Assembly (NCBI GenBank): GCA_003427395.1
Contig: BFEA01000560.1
Location: 218,199-249,279 of the forward strand
DNA from: Chara braunii
Taxonomy: Eukaryota; Streptophyta; Charophyceae; Charales; Characeae
Reading direction: 5' to 3'
DNA length: 31,081 nucleotides
This document shows positions 18,994 through 28,705 of this stretch, piece after piece; position 1 is the stretch's first letter, and the number at the start of each line of letters is the position of its first letter. The position numbers and the translations under genes are program-made. Under the pieces are notes generated by a model. That model was not told where the DNA came from, made no database searches, and worked only from the letters and a program-made list of their open reading frames with translations.

Positions 18994-19754
18994 ATGGCGA
19001 TGAGACGCGCCCGGACGTTGCGACGGGCCACGCACCCGCGGCCACCCACGGAAAGTGGAAGCAGATGGGAGGTATCGCTCCCAGCAAGCTACAAGATCCA
19101 AGGATTGGATACCGAATGGAGGGTCGTGACCCTAGGAAGGGGTCAGGCGTTCATGATGGTGGAATGTTTGTGGGATGGTATGAGGATTAACAGGGGACCA
19201 GGAGACGACCTGTACACTGACCTTAGGGTGACGGGGACCGTATACCTGTCGGAACTTAGATGGTACATGCTAGGAACGGAACTGGCACTAGGGCACGGGT
19301 TGCTATCAATCTTTCAGAGGGCTACTAGGATGTTGAACAGGGTGGGCCAGGAAGTGCGGGGGAGAAGAAACGTGGGACTAAAACCCGGGTGGAGGTCGGA
19401 GGCTGGCGAGAGTTTAAGGCCCCAACGAATGGGTTGAGGTGTCGAGTACCTCGTTTCATGGTGGACCTGGTATTCGGTAGCCTCAAGAGAGCCAGGGACC
19501 TGGTGGATTCGAACCTGGTCTGGATCCACCACTTCCGACCACAAACAACGGGAATGTTCTATTATGTGTCGGTCAAGCATGGGCCGTTCTGCGGAAACCA
19601 GGCCTGGGAGTTGCTTGACCTTATTGAAATCCTGATATTCGAATTGCCCCACTTAGCATTTGAGGAATATGAGCCAATAATCGTCAGGGAAATAGAGATG
19701 GGAGAAAACTATCTTGCGGGGGTGGCTGACCTGTTCGAGGAACTGGACGAGTAA
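18994..19754 (+). pseudogene. Accessory array gene, copy D (unknown family)
   Basis: Fourth paralogue, nearest gag. It starts MAMRRARTLRR at ATG 18994, 18 bases after TGTGCAG. Motifs: WEVSLPASY, MMVECLWDG, GTVYLSELRW, ELALGHGLLSIFQRAT, then after one frameshift near 19390 GGWREFKAP, CRVPRFMVDLVFGS, HGPFCGNQAWELLDLIEIL, REIEMGENYLAGVADLFEELDE, ending at TAA 19752-19754. Apart from the one shift it is complete and is the best reference for the family (about 250 residues, soluble, acidic C-terminus). Its high similarity in motif order with A-C shows tandem duplication. Function unknown. Confidence 0.66.
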
Positions 19755-20225
19755 GGCAGGCCAGAGGGACCAGCATGAGAAAATACGTCAGGGGAAGATA
19801 GGGAAATAAAGGACGGGTACTAAGATAAGTAGGCGACCGTCAGCAAAAAGGGGGGGCAGTGGTTGGAGTTCCGACCGACCTGGCAATGCAGCAGGAAGGA
19901 GGAACCGGGAAAACCACCCGCACCGGGAACACATGGGCACTTAGATGTCGGAAAGCTAAAAGACAAGGGAGCCATTGGGCTCAGACATCGCCCTAAGAGC
20001 CAAAGCGCGACTGTAATAAAATGCCAAACAGCGGTGGCGAGTTCCCCGGAGGAAGAAGATCTGGAGGACGTCCTGGGAAGTAAAAGTTAGGAGAAGCCAT
20101 ACCGATTAATGAAAAGACGCAAAAAGCATGGGAATAAGCGGATTTTAGGACCGGAATCAGGGCAGTTATGAACAACCGGCCATTTTCGTAAAAAAAAATT
20201 TCCATGTGCAGGCTAGGTAAAGGGA
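19755..20225 (+). other. Spacer between accessory array and gag
   Basis: No gene is seen. Purine-rich sequence includes a tail (AGCATGAGAAAATACG at about 19773) that resembles the sequence after copy B near 17975, as expected if the duplicated unit includes the 3' flank. A TGTGCAG box at 20205-20211, after an A9 run, lies 14 bases before the Gag start codon. Confidence 0.6.
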
Positions 20226-21671
20226 ATGGCAACAGAAGAAGAGATCAATGACCAGCAGAGCAGGGGGAGCCAGGGTACAAATGGGGGCGAGGAACGAAAC
20301 GAGGGATCAGTGAAGGATCGGGAGTCAGCCAAGCTGGAAGGAACCCGAGAAGATAGGAAGGACCATTCAACAGGAGAAAGCTCCGGGAAAGCTGGGGGTA
20401 GCAAAAGGGGACCTCAAGAAAACAGGGAAGGGGGAAACGATGCGAAAACAAGCCCTCGGAACTCGGCGGGAACCACCCCCAAAAAGACAAAAGTCTTGGA
20501 TACCCGTCGTAAACTCGCAGAGATAGAAAAGCGGACTGCAGAATTTAAGGCAAGGCTCATTGAGCTGATGATGGTCGGGGATGAGGAGGATCCACAGGGC
20601 ACAGGATCACGTGAGGAACGCGGGACCGGTCAGGGCGAAGCCAGGCATGAAGGAAAATATAATATTCACAAGGGAACGCCTAGCAAGAAAGGGAAGAACA
20701 AGGACGATCCCCCGACAGAAGGAACAAAAAATGCTATGACCCCGCCTGCCATCGACAGCACCACACCGAAAGTAACAGGGGCATGTGATGGACTCTGGAG
20801 TCTTAGGGAAAGGGTGCTAGGATGGTTCGACCCAGAAGGAACGCCGAAAACCGGGGAGAAGCAGAGGGAAAGCAAGGAAGGGGAAGGGACCAGCGCAGCA
20901 GGGGAAGGTGGCCTCAAGAGGATAGTCACCACCCTCACCCGGGCACTAAATAAAAACCAGGGGTATCTCGCAGACGCAAAGAAGAAACTCACGTTCGACG
21001 AGGCAAACATTACGGAGTTTCTGATAGATTATGAGAACCTGGCAGCCCTACTGAAATGGACGGAAGAGGAAAAGATGGATCACCTAGGGAAGCACGTGTC
21101 GCTGAGCTTAGGGAGGGATATTATGGCCATTGTCGCGACTAGTGGATCTTGGAAAGAGACACGGAATGAGATGATGAGAAAGTACCTGAAGGTAGATAAA
21201 ATGGCAACAGAAGCTGAACTAGCAGCAGTCCAGAGGAAAAACTATGCGACTTACAACGATTTCCTGAGGGCATTTACGCTAGTGGCTCTGCGAATCCCCG
21301 GGGTAACGGACCGTATAATGAGCAAGTACTTCCTCAGGCAGCTTTCCGAGTTTGATAAAGATAAGATTCTGTCAGCATATCAGTTGACCAGCAAGTTCGA
21401 ATACACGAGGGATGTGGATTTCAGCACTGTAACAGACCTTGCGGAAAAGACAGTAGTGACCGAAACGCTAGCCATGCTTAAGGAAAGGGAAGTCATAGAC
21501 CTGACGGTGAGAACAGGAGATAAGGTCAAGAAGGGCATAAAAAGCTTGCACGAGAAGGTACATGGGGTCGACAATAAGATAGAAAGAGTGGAAAATGCAC
21601 TATTAGTGATGCAGGCGCAGGTGTTTAGACCCGCCCTCCCGCCCCAAGAGCCGTGGTCCCGGCAGCCGTAG
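20226..21671 (+). CDS. gag: Gag (capsid) of the second gypsy element
   Basis: Start is ATG 20226 (MATEEEINDQQ). Residues 1-220 are charged and disordered (Glu/Lys/Gly-rich) with a short heptad-like stretch (KLAEIEKRTAEFKARLIELM, about 97-116). Residues 240-400 are capsid-like: FDEANITEFLIDYENLAALL, then WTEEEKMDHLGKHVSL and YATYNDFLRAF, the pattern of retrotransposon Gag capsids in fungal-type gypsy elements. A C-terminal coiled coil (KVHGVDNKIERVENALL) precedes the stop. The frame is intact over 481 residues, unusually good for this window. The zinc knuckle is not in this frame but follows 14 codons after it in the overlapping frame. Confidence 0.88.
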   Translation: MATEEEINDQQSRGSQGTNGGEERNEGSVKDRESAKLEGTREDRKDHSTGESSGKAGGSKRGPQENREGGNDAKTSPRNSAGTTPKKTKVLDTRRKLAEIEKRTAEFKARLIELMMVGDEEDPQGTGSREERGTGQGEARHEGKYNIHKGTPSKKGKNKDDPPTEGTKNAMTPPAIDSTTPKVTGACDGLWSLRERVLGWFDPEGTPKTGEKQRESKEGEGTSAAGEGGLKRIVTTLTRALNKNQGYLADAKKKLTFDEANITEFLIDYENLAALLKWTEEEKMDHLGKHVSLSLGRDIMAIVATSGSWKETRNEMMRKYLKVDKMATEAELAAVQRKNYATYNDFLRAFTLVALRIPGVTDRIMSKYFLRQLSEFDKDKILSAYQLTSKFEYTRDVDFSTVTDLAEKTVVTETLAMLKEREVIDLTVRTGDKVKKGIKSLHEKVHGVDNKIERVENALLVMQAQVFRPALPPQEPWSRQP

Positions 21672-23416
21672 CAAATCGGGGCTTCCCCAGGAGGGACCCG
21701 GCCAACGAACAGTGCAAGTATTGCACAATCGTCGGGCATTTCGTATGGACCTGCCCGAGACTCAACCACGACATTATGCGGCAAAGGTGCAGTAGGTCCC
21801 TCAAGGGCGAAATTCTCGGACCTCAGGGAGAGCGCATAAATTGGAACTCGCCAGGAGGGATGCGGCGTGTCGTCAACCTCCTGAACAACTTGGATATAGC
21901 CGCCGTAGAAGCAGAGCCGGTAGCCGATATTGTCTGGGACCAACTAAGGGGGCGTGGGCCTCAGGTCAACTTCATTTTAGAGGGCAATGGGCAGGACAAG
22001 GTAAATATCACTACCCGACGGGCCAGTGCGGAAAAGAAGCTCATCCGAGAAACGGTAATGGAAGAAGTTTCGGGCATTAGCACACAACAGGTAGAAGCCG
22101 AGTCCGGGGAGCAGGAGAAAGCCTACGGAAAGGTAAGGGAAGAAGAGCCAGTAGATAAGGTCACGACAGCAAAGAAGAAGTTTAGATACCAGATCACGAT
22201 TCTGGCGGGAGCGGAAGTCGACAGTTCCTTGAGCGAGTTCCTAGGCACCATGGTGTCGGTGTCCTTCCAAACCATGTTGCAGGCAAGCCCGAGACTGCTT
22301 AAGGGTCTCAGGCACTTGTTGACGCGCAAACGCATAGAAGTAGACGAGACTCTGGAACCCCAGGAACAGGAACCCGAGGAGGCCGAGGCGTTGCAAGGGG
22401 TCTCTAACCTCCAAAGCGTTCCTGAAGGTCTGAGCATGCCGGACCGAGAAGGGGGTGAAGTCATGAGAGCACCGCCTGGCACTAAACTTAGCTTCCATGC
22501 GCCGCCTGTAGGAAAACTTAAAGTCCAGATCAGAACTCATCACACTGACGCACTAGTGGACGGCGGAGCAGAAATCACCCTCATACGACGGGACTTCGCA
22601 ACTATCACAGGATGCACGGTAAACAAGGAAGTAGCAAGAAGTATCAGGGGAGCCGGAGGAGAAATTCCCTTCACAGGGTATGTCACCAAACGTGCGGTTA
22701 GGGCAGGAATCCGGGAATCCATCTGGTCTTTTCAACGGATGACCGGCATGGAAGAAATGGACCATGACATAATCCTTGGGAGACCATGGTGCGCCAATGT
22801 GGAGATGATTGGCATGCACCTGCATGACGGCACGTATATGGTAGATATAGAGGATCCAGTGACTGGCCGTGGAGAGCTCCTCCGACTCCTCGGAACTGGA
22901 GGGGACCCTCCCAAGGGTAAGCTGGCAACCTGGTCACCGACGTTTGAAGAAAGCGCACGAAAAGGCGCATTCGCACGGATGAAAGGCATAAGGGAAAGGG
23001 TAGAAATCATGATTGAGGAGGCCTTTAGCAAGAAAGAGTGGATAAAAATGGGCCTGCCCCTGAAGAAAAGAAGACAAGAAGACGAGGCCCTAGGGGTTAT
23101 GGTCGTAGAAAAAGAGTCCGAAGTTGAACTTGGGGCCAGCCTGCCCAAACCAAAGGAGGCACGGAAGGAAACGACCGAAGTGGTCCTGGAAATCCCAGAC
23201 TTGCTGCAACTTGCCAAGGCTATTAGGTATCATAAGGTTGAGGTAGACCTGGCGGCGCTGGCAAAATTTGAAGAAGAAGTTGAGAAGGGCTATTGCCTGA
23301 ACGGAAAAGTTGTTAGTCTCCAGCCACGTGTCATGGAGGTGACAAGGCCGGTTCCGACCGTTCATTTTTTAGAAGAACAATCCCAGAAGGAAGTGTACGA
23401 AAGTACAAACCCATAG
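21653..23416 (+). CDS. Zinc knuckle plus aspartic protease, second gypsy element
   Basis: Overlaps the end of Gag by 19 bases in the -1 frame, so it may be reached by ribosomal frameshifting or may be the result of a one-base mutation; no obvious slippery heptamer was seen. The first open codon used is not ATG-certain. A CCHC knuckle (CKYCTIVGHFVWTC, 21713-21754) is followed by a 250-residue linker and the retropepsin: HHTDALVDGGAEITLI with the catalytic Asp at 22559-22561, then DHDIILGRPW. The motif is D-G-G where most proteases have D-S/T-G; a Gly there is also reported in some gypsy proteases, so activity is possible. The end at 23416 leads, in another frame, into RT. Confidence 0.82.
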   Translation: MVPAAVANRGFPRRDPANEQCKYCTIVGHFVWTCPRLNHDIMRQRCSRSLKGEILGPQGERINWNSPGGMRRVVNLLNNLDIAAVEAEPVADIVWDQLRGRGPQVNFILEGNGQDKVNITTRRASAEKKLIRETVMEEVSGISTQQVEAESGEQEKAYGKVREEEPVDKVTTAKKKFRYQITILAGAEVDSSLSEFLGTMVSVSFQTMLQASPRLLKGLRHLLTRKRIEVDETLEPQEQEPEEAEALQGVSNLQSVPEGLSMPDREGGEVMRAPPGTKLSFHAPPVGKLKVQIRTHHTDALVDGGAEITLIRRDFATITGCTVNKEVARSIRGAGGEIPFTGYVTKRAVRAGIRESIWSFQRMTGMEEMDHDIILGRPWCANVEMIGMHLHDGTYMVDIEDPVTGRGELLRLLGTGGDPPKGKLATWSPTFEESARKGAFARMKGIRERVEIMIEEAFSKKEWIKMGLPLKKRRQEDEALGVMVVEKESEVELGASLPKPKEARKETTEVVLEIPDLLQLAKAIRYHKVEVDLAALAKFEEEVEKGYCLNGKVVSLQPRVMEVTRPVPTVHFLEEQSQKEVYESTNP

Positions 23417-24304
23417 GCAAGAAGGCCAAGCCGGTCTCGATCTTGGTAGAAACATCAAAGGAAGAGGCCATGGAAAAGGAAGAGGAGATCCTGCGCGTTA
23501 TAACGGAGAGGCGAGCAATGGAAGGGCATCAGATACCTGATGAGGTAGCAGATACTAAAAAAATAGGAGTGGAAGGGTTCCTGACAGCGGAAGAAACTCA
23601 GTTAAAAAGAAGGATGTGCAAGGAGTTTCATTTAGCCTTCGCTTTCAATGACCACCAGAAAGGGCGATTGGATGCAAAGCTAGTTCCTCTGGTTAGGATC
23701 CACACGGTAGAGCACGAATGCTGGAGTGATAAAGGGCCTGCCTACGAGTTTGGGATAGCGGCAGAGGTCACCGACTTGCTTAGAGCCAAGATAGATTCGT
23801 TCGTGGCCGAGCCCACCGCATCCCCCTATGCGAACAAGTGGTTCGTTTTCTGGAAGCCCAACAAGACACTCAGGTGGATTCAGGACTTGCAGAAGCTCAA
23901 TGCGGTAACAATCAGGGATGCAGACTCGCTCCCCACAGGCGGACTTGCTTGCCGAATCCCACGCTGGCCGAAGCATTTACTCCCTGATAGATTTGTACTC
24001 AGGATATGACCAATTGCCGCTCGATGCGAGGGACAGACCTTATACCGCAATGCACACCCCTGTAAGACAGTTGCAGATGCAGGTGACCCCTATGGGCTTC
24101 ACAAATGCGGTAGCAGAAGCGCAGAGGAGAATGCTTGCCATCGCAGGGGACATGTTTCCAGAAAAGTGCGAACCCTATACAGATGATAACCCCGTAAAAG
24201 GTGCACGGTACAAAGACGAGGCAGAGGTCCAATTGGGCGTACGGAAGTTCGTTTGGGATCATTTGCAGTATATCAAGGACTTACTCCAGCGATTCCTAGT
24301 TTAA
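23398..24304 (+). pseudogene. Reverse transcriptase, second gypsy element
   Basis: It begins in frame 1 at RKYKPIGKKAKPV (about 23398), the conserved linker before RT in this branch. Fingers: EFGIAAEVTDLLRAKIDSF, then ANKWFVFWKPNKTLRWIQD (the R-x-I/V-x-D motif) and LNAVTIRDADSLP. A frameshift near 23935 moves it to frame 2: LAESHAGRSIYSLIDLYSGYDQ (first Asp) and QVTPMGFTNAVAEAQ. The active-site motif is YTDD at 24176-24187. A TAA at 24302-24304 interrupts the palm-thumb junction. Both catalytic motifs are intact. Confidence 0.9.
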
Positions 24305-25063
24305 AATATTACCACGAGTGGACCGAAGAGCATCCTGGCCGTCCCGAAAGTAACCATATTGGGATTTCGATGTGGGGCCTACGGAAGGAGACCCGATCCA
24401 GCAAAAACGGACAAGATCTCCCAATGGCCAACACCCCTGCGCACCACGACGGAAGTAAGAGCCTTCCTAGGGGTGGTTGGGTTTTGGAGGATCTTCATCA
24501 AAGGGTTTGCAAAGATAGCCGAGCCTATACGTGCAATGATCAGGGAAGGGGGCACTATGGAATGGACCGAGGACAGGGAGGCGGCAGCCCAGATCCTCAA
24601 AGACATTCTTTCTTCTGATCAGGTTACCTTAGCAGCACCGTGCTTCAATGACGAAGTAGGACGACCCTTCATCCTAGAAACAGACGGGGGACCTTTGACA
24701 GTAGGAGGGGTGTTGATACAAAAAAGCGAGAAAGGCAAGGAAAGACCAATCAGGTTTGAAAGTAGGACCTTGAACTCGGCCGAACGGCAGTACTCACAGT
24801 TTAAGAAAGAAGTCTTAGCAATCCTACATTGTCTTAAGACCTTTCAGGCATACCTGTTCGGGAGGCGGTTTATCTTAAGGATCGATCCCACCAACGTCGT
24901 CGGGGCTCTAAAGAAGTACAAGCCCATAGATCCGACTGTTGGCAGATGGATAGGTTTCATATGGCAATTCGACTACAAGGTCGAGCGAATTGTCGGGCTT
25001 CGAAACAGGGCAAATGGGATGAGTAGGGTATGTATCACACCAGAGGGAATGGAGGACGCATAG
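24305..25063 (+). pseudogene. RT thumb and RNase H, second gypsy element
   Basis: This continues RT in the same frame after the TAA, with SGPKSILAVPKVTILGF and PAKTDKISQWPTP, then RAFLGVVGFWRIFIKGF. RNase H begins at FILETDGGPLTVGGVL (Asp). It continues with RTLNSAERQYSQFKKEVLAI (Glu) and FILRIDPTNVVGAL (Asp). The final motif reads RNRANGMSR where the family has N-x-A-D-x-L-S-R, so the fourth acidic residue is Asn. That change should reduce or abolish activity. The frame stops at TAG 25061-25063. Confidence 0.88.
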
Positions 25064-26732
25064 CCGATCGACGCCTTCCTCGAATATGAAGGAGGAACCT
25101 TGGTTGTGGATAGTGAGATGACAGACTCCGCGCTCACAATAGGCCAACTGTTGATTCAGACCTTGGAAAAGGATGCACCTGCGGTAGTTGCGGAACTCAG
25201 GGAAGGACCAGTCTCCACGGTCAGGCGCAAAGAGGAAAACGACTCGTGCGGAGCAGAAGTAGGACCCAGGGAGGAACTGATGGCTATGGCCGTGGAAGGG
25301 GGAAGGGACGCGGTGATGACCTTAGCGGAAACCTGGGCACGAAAGGAGTCCCAGTACCTAGTTAACCAGACCCGGGAGGAGCCAGAAACGGATCAGAAGG
25401 AATGAGAATTTTTCCTCATATAGATGTATGAAGGCATCTTTAGAGAAATCGGTCTGCTGCTCATAGGAAACAAACGGTCCAGAGAAGTCAGCCCCAAGGC
25501 AAGGGAGGAAGCCGAGAAGTACGTTGTAAGAAATGGTCACCTGTTCAAGCGGGAAGAAGGGATGATGCCCAGGTGTGTCGTTTGCGGAAGGTCTAGGTAG
25601 TTGGACATAATCCAGGCAATGCATAATGGGTTAGCTGGAGGTCACCGGTCGTCAAAGGGGACACTCGCAAAGATCGCACCCCTATACTTCTGGCCAGGGA
25701 TGGCAGGCATGGTCGCAACATATTGTGAAACATGTCTCATATGTCAAGAGAGGAGTTCCGCGCGGGTGTTCGAGCCCCTTAGACCTACTCGGGTATTGGG
25801 GCCAGGGCACCTTGTCCACCTCGATCTCGCGGTCATGCCCGTATTGACGGATGGATATAGGTACATCCTGGATGCAAGGGATAATCTCAGTGGCTACGTA
25901 GAGGCCGTAGCTCTCAAAAGGAAGACAGGGAAAGGAGTGGCCGATTGGGTAGAAGATTTCTACCTAAGACACCCCTTTGTGCGCCGGTTCATAACAGACA
26001 ATGGGACAGAGTTTGTCAACCAGGAAGTGCTGAGCAGGCTTAAGGCCTTGCACGTACCTATCAAGATCACGGAACCTTACCATCCGGAGGCAAATGCACC
26101 AGTAGAAAGGGGTCACGGGACACTGAAGAACACAATCGCAAAGTTGGCAGCAGATGACTTGGGAAATTGGTCGCGATATCTTAGGCAAGCAGTCTTTTCT
26201 GAGAACGTGACACCAAAGAGAACGACGGGGTGTATTCCGGCAGAACTCTGGTATGGAAGGGAGATTGATTTTTCGGTAGAAGCCCTCGTCCCCACTTGGA
26301 ACAGGCTAGATGACCACCCGTACTTGACTACAGAAGAGTTAATCACCGCACGTTGCCAGCAGGTCGCCAGAAATGAGGAGGCACTGGAAGAAGTAGTTAA
26401 CTGTGTGATGGACACTCGAATGAGGGACAAAGCAAGATGGGACCAGGTGAAGAACATTCGAAAGGAACCACTCCAGGTGGGTGAAAAGGTGCTAGTTAGG
26501 AACTCGGCACTGGAAAGCACATGGTCTGGGCAGCTGGGAAGGAGATTCAAAGGGCCTTACAGGATCGCAAAAGCGGGTGGGATTGAACACGTTTGAACTT
26601 GAGGATCTTGATGGTACTAGCATAAGGGGACCATTCCCGGGACAAAGGCTGGTCAGATTCTTGAGCAGGGATCCTGTGGAACAATGGTTACAAGAGGCTC
26701 AGGATGGGGAAACAGGGGAATTGGCAGCATGA
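25064..26732 (+). pseudogene. Linker and integrase, second gypsy element
   Basis: The frame of RNase H continues through stops at 25403, 25418 and 25598. Linker: FLEYEGGTLVVDSEM to KESQYLVNQTREE. Before integrase is the expected AEKYVVRNGHLFKREEG. Zinc-binding: HNGLAGGH (H-x6-H) and CETCLICQ. Core: HLDLAVMPV (Asp), ITDNGTEF (Asp) and NAPVERGHGTLK (Glu), with exactly 35 residues between the second Asp and Glu, a full DD35E triad. The main open frame ends at 26596; a frameshift then gives FELEDLDG...RFLSRDPVEQWLQ and a TGA at 26730-26732. No chromodomain is present, unlike the first element. Catalytic residues are intact. Confidence 0.9.
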
Positions 26733-27094
26733 AAGGCAGACAACTGGCTATGACTCTGGACCATTCTGCTGAGGAAATGATCATTGCCATACGGGTTGCT
26801 CGTGTTGCGTGTCTTATTCTCTGAGGGAATATGGGGTGACTGCCTGGGCTGAGTGTGAGGGCGGAAGCCTGGGACAATGTACCATAATCCGGGAAAAGGG
26901 CAATTTTGGGGAACGCTTGCAAGAGGTGCCTATGAAGGGAACAACGTGCCTAAGGGATTATGGGACCGCCAACTACGTGGGGGCAAGTAAGGCTGCTGGG
27001 AAACCCTACAAATCTGCAAATGGGAATGGGAGGGAGTGTATGTGTATGAGGAGTGCGGTCACTGTTGTGCATGAACAGGATCAGGCAAGGATAA
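26733..27094 (+). other. Noncoding stretch after integrase
   Basis: The one open frame (26809-27138) shows no recognisable motif. A weak donor (GTAAGG at 26987) and several AG acceptors occur, so part of it may be intron for the following ORF, but the frames do not join convincingly. Confidence 0.4.
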
Positions 27095-27766
27095 AAACTA
27101 CAAGAAAACAGCAAGCTGGACTTTGGAAACGAGAATGACAGCAACGCAATTAACAGGCCGGAGGAGGGACAGTCGTCGAGACAAGCTGGAGAGTCTAGCT
27201 CTAGGAAGAGGAAACTGTATGTGGTGTTCGATCACAATCTGGTGGTGAACAGAGGGGGCAGGAAACAAGGGACCAGAGGGCCGTCACCACTAAAGGAAGG
27301 GGAGCCAATAGAGTTGCCTTCAGACAGTGATCCTAGTAGTGAGGAAGAAGGGAACCTGGGAAAAAGGCAATGGCTGGAGGAGGAGAACCCAGAGGAGGGA
27401 CAACGGGCGGGAGAGAATGAGCCCATTGAGTTCATTGACCCTACCAGCGACGAGGAAGGAGATGAGGTAACAACGCCCACTAGGGAGGAACGGGGAAGAG
27501 AGGAGGAACTGGGTCAAGAAAAGGACAAATGGATAGAAAAGTTCGGGCCTACCTTCAGCGACTGGTTCGATCAATGGGGCACTATCTTGCGGTTTCAATG
27601 GATAACAAAGGCAAGGGCAAAACTGGGCAGGGGAGAGGATATATCCCCAACAACCTTCTTCTCGGAGCAGACGCTCCTTCAGTTACAAGAAATAAAGCGG
27701 CAAATGCAGCAGGAAATGGAGGGCCGCGCAAGGAGGGAGGCTCGACGCAGGCCGCCTGGACAATAG
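27095..27766 (+). CDS. Acidic ORF with two SUMO-interaction-like motifs (unknown)
   Basis: The frame is open from the TAA at 27092-27094 to the stop at 27764-27766, about 223 codons, with no ATG near its start; a GTG at 27221 is the first alternative start. It could be a downstream exon or the remains of a longer ORF. Features: ESSSRKRKLYVVFD (basic, possible nuclear signal), then PIELPSDSDPSSEEE and PIEFIDPTSDEE, two hydrophobic-core-plus-acidic motifs like SUMO-interacting motifs. A globular-looking middle (KFGPTFSDWFDQWGTILRF) is followed by a C-terminal charged helix (LQEIKRQMQQEMEGRARREARRR). It sits where env-like or accessory ORFs lie in plant gypsy elements. Function is inferred only. 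Confidence 0.5.
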   Translation, partial: KLQENSKLDFGNENDSNAINRPEEGQSSRQAGESSSRKRKLYVVFDHNLVVNRGGRKQGTRGPSPLKEGEPIELPSDSDPSSEEEGNLGKRQWLEEENPEEGQRAGENEPIEFIDPTSDEEGDEVTTPTREERGREEELGQEKDKWIEKFGPTFSDWFDQWGTILRFQWITKARAKLGRGEDISPTTFFSEQTLLQLQEIKRQMQQEMEGRARREARRRPPGQ

Positions 27767-28705
27767 AGGAATAGCAGGCGCAATGGGGGATAGCTAGAAA
27801 TGATGCCTGGGCAGTCGGAACTGCCATTTTGGACTTCGCATTTGAACTCTTCTTTTGAATGAACTCTCTAAGCTCGAGGCGACTAAGGACTGGATGGGCA
27901 GTGCTGCTTTGAATGAGTGGTTGCTTCTTCAGGAGAAAGCATGAGGGTTTTTGCACTTAGAGTAGAACCCTGGATGGCTGGGTAGATTAAGGGAAAGAAA
28001 AAGGGGAAACAGAGGGAGCTAGGTGAGACAAGTCTGTGATGATTGTCCTTGCGTCCGAATTTTGTCTCTTTGTGCTTTTTGGAAGGACTGTGGCATAACT
28101 ACCTTTGGACCAAGGATGCTAGTAAGGGGTTGGGAGACCTGTGCCACTTTGTATGAGTACTCGCTTCTTTGGGAAGATGTGAACTTTTGGTAGTAAGAAA
28201 AAGGATCAGGGATGATTGACTCTGAGAGTGGGCAAGAGCATGAGATCTATCGGGTTTGAGAAAAACAGTTGATGGTGAAAGCTCTCCTTTTTTTAACCAT
28301 GTATCCATGAGTGAGTGAGTCGTTGCATGAAGTCCTTGTGAGAGGTTAGGGGACCTATGGGTAAAGAGATATCCTCTTTCCTAGGAGCCTAATCCAACCT
28401 ACCCCAGACAAGTCCAGGGTATCGAGTAGCATATGGGAAGCCTGAAAAAGTGGCAAGGAAACATCGAAATGATCCAGCACTCCTTGTAATGGTTGAACGG
28501 TCGGGCGGGCTAGTGCTACTTGGGGACGCGAGCCTCAACTCGAGCATTAGACGCTAAGTCGGATGTATGGATGGACATAAGAACAGCAAATGACAAAAGA
28601 AAGAGGAAGAGTCATGCGTAAAAACCCGAAAGGATGGCCACCTTCTAACCCCTAAGACGAGAATAGGATCCGTGTCCTTGAGGCCCACCCCCTCGGACGC
28701 TAACA

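Larger units (their letters stand above)
15454..26732 (+). mobile_element. Second Ty3/gypsy element with a 5' accessory gene array, internal region
   Basis: PBS (15455), about 1 kb of leader, four paralogous accessory genes (16465-19754), Gag (20226), protease, RT, RNase H and integrase all lie on one strand in retroelement order. No other element's coding sequence interrupts them. The integrase tail ends at 26732. The KYKP-(I/V)-xKK-x-(K/R)PV motif before RT and the VTIRDA motif in RT resemble the gypsy branch best known from fungi and oomycetes, and differ clearly from the chromovirus at 1-5190. Frameshifts and stops show the copy is inactive. The link between this PBS and the gag 4.8 kb away rests on order and strand only. 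Confidence 0.75.

Noticed and set aside
28500-28560. tRNA-like stretch with GCGAGCCTCAACTCGAGC
   Set aside because: Contains a short inverted repeat but no cloverleaf or B box could be drawn.
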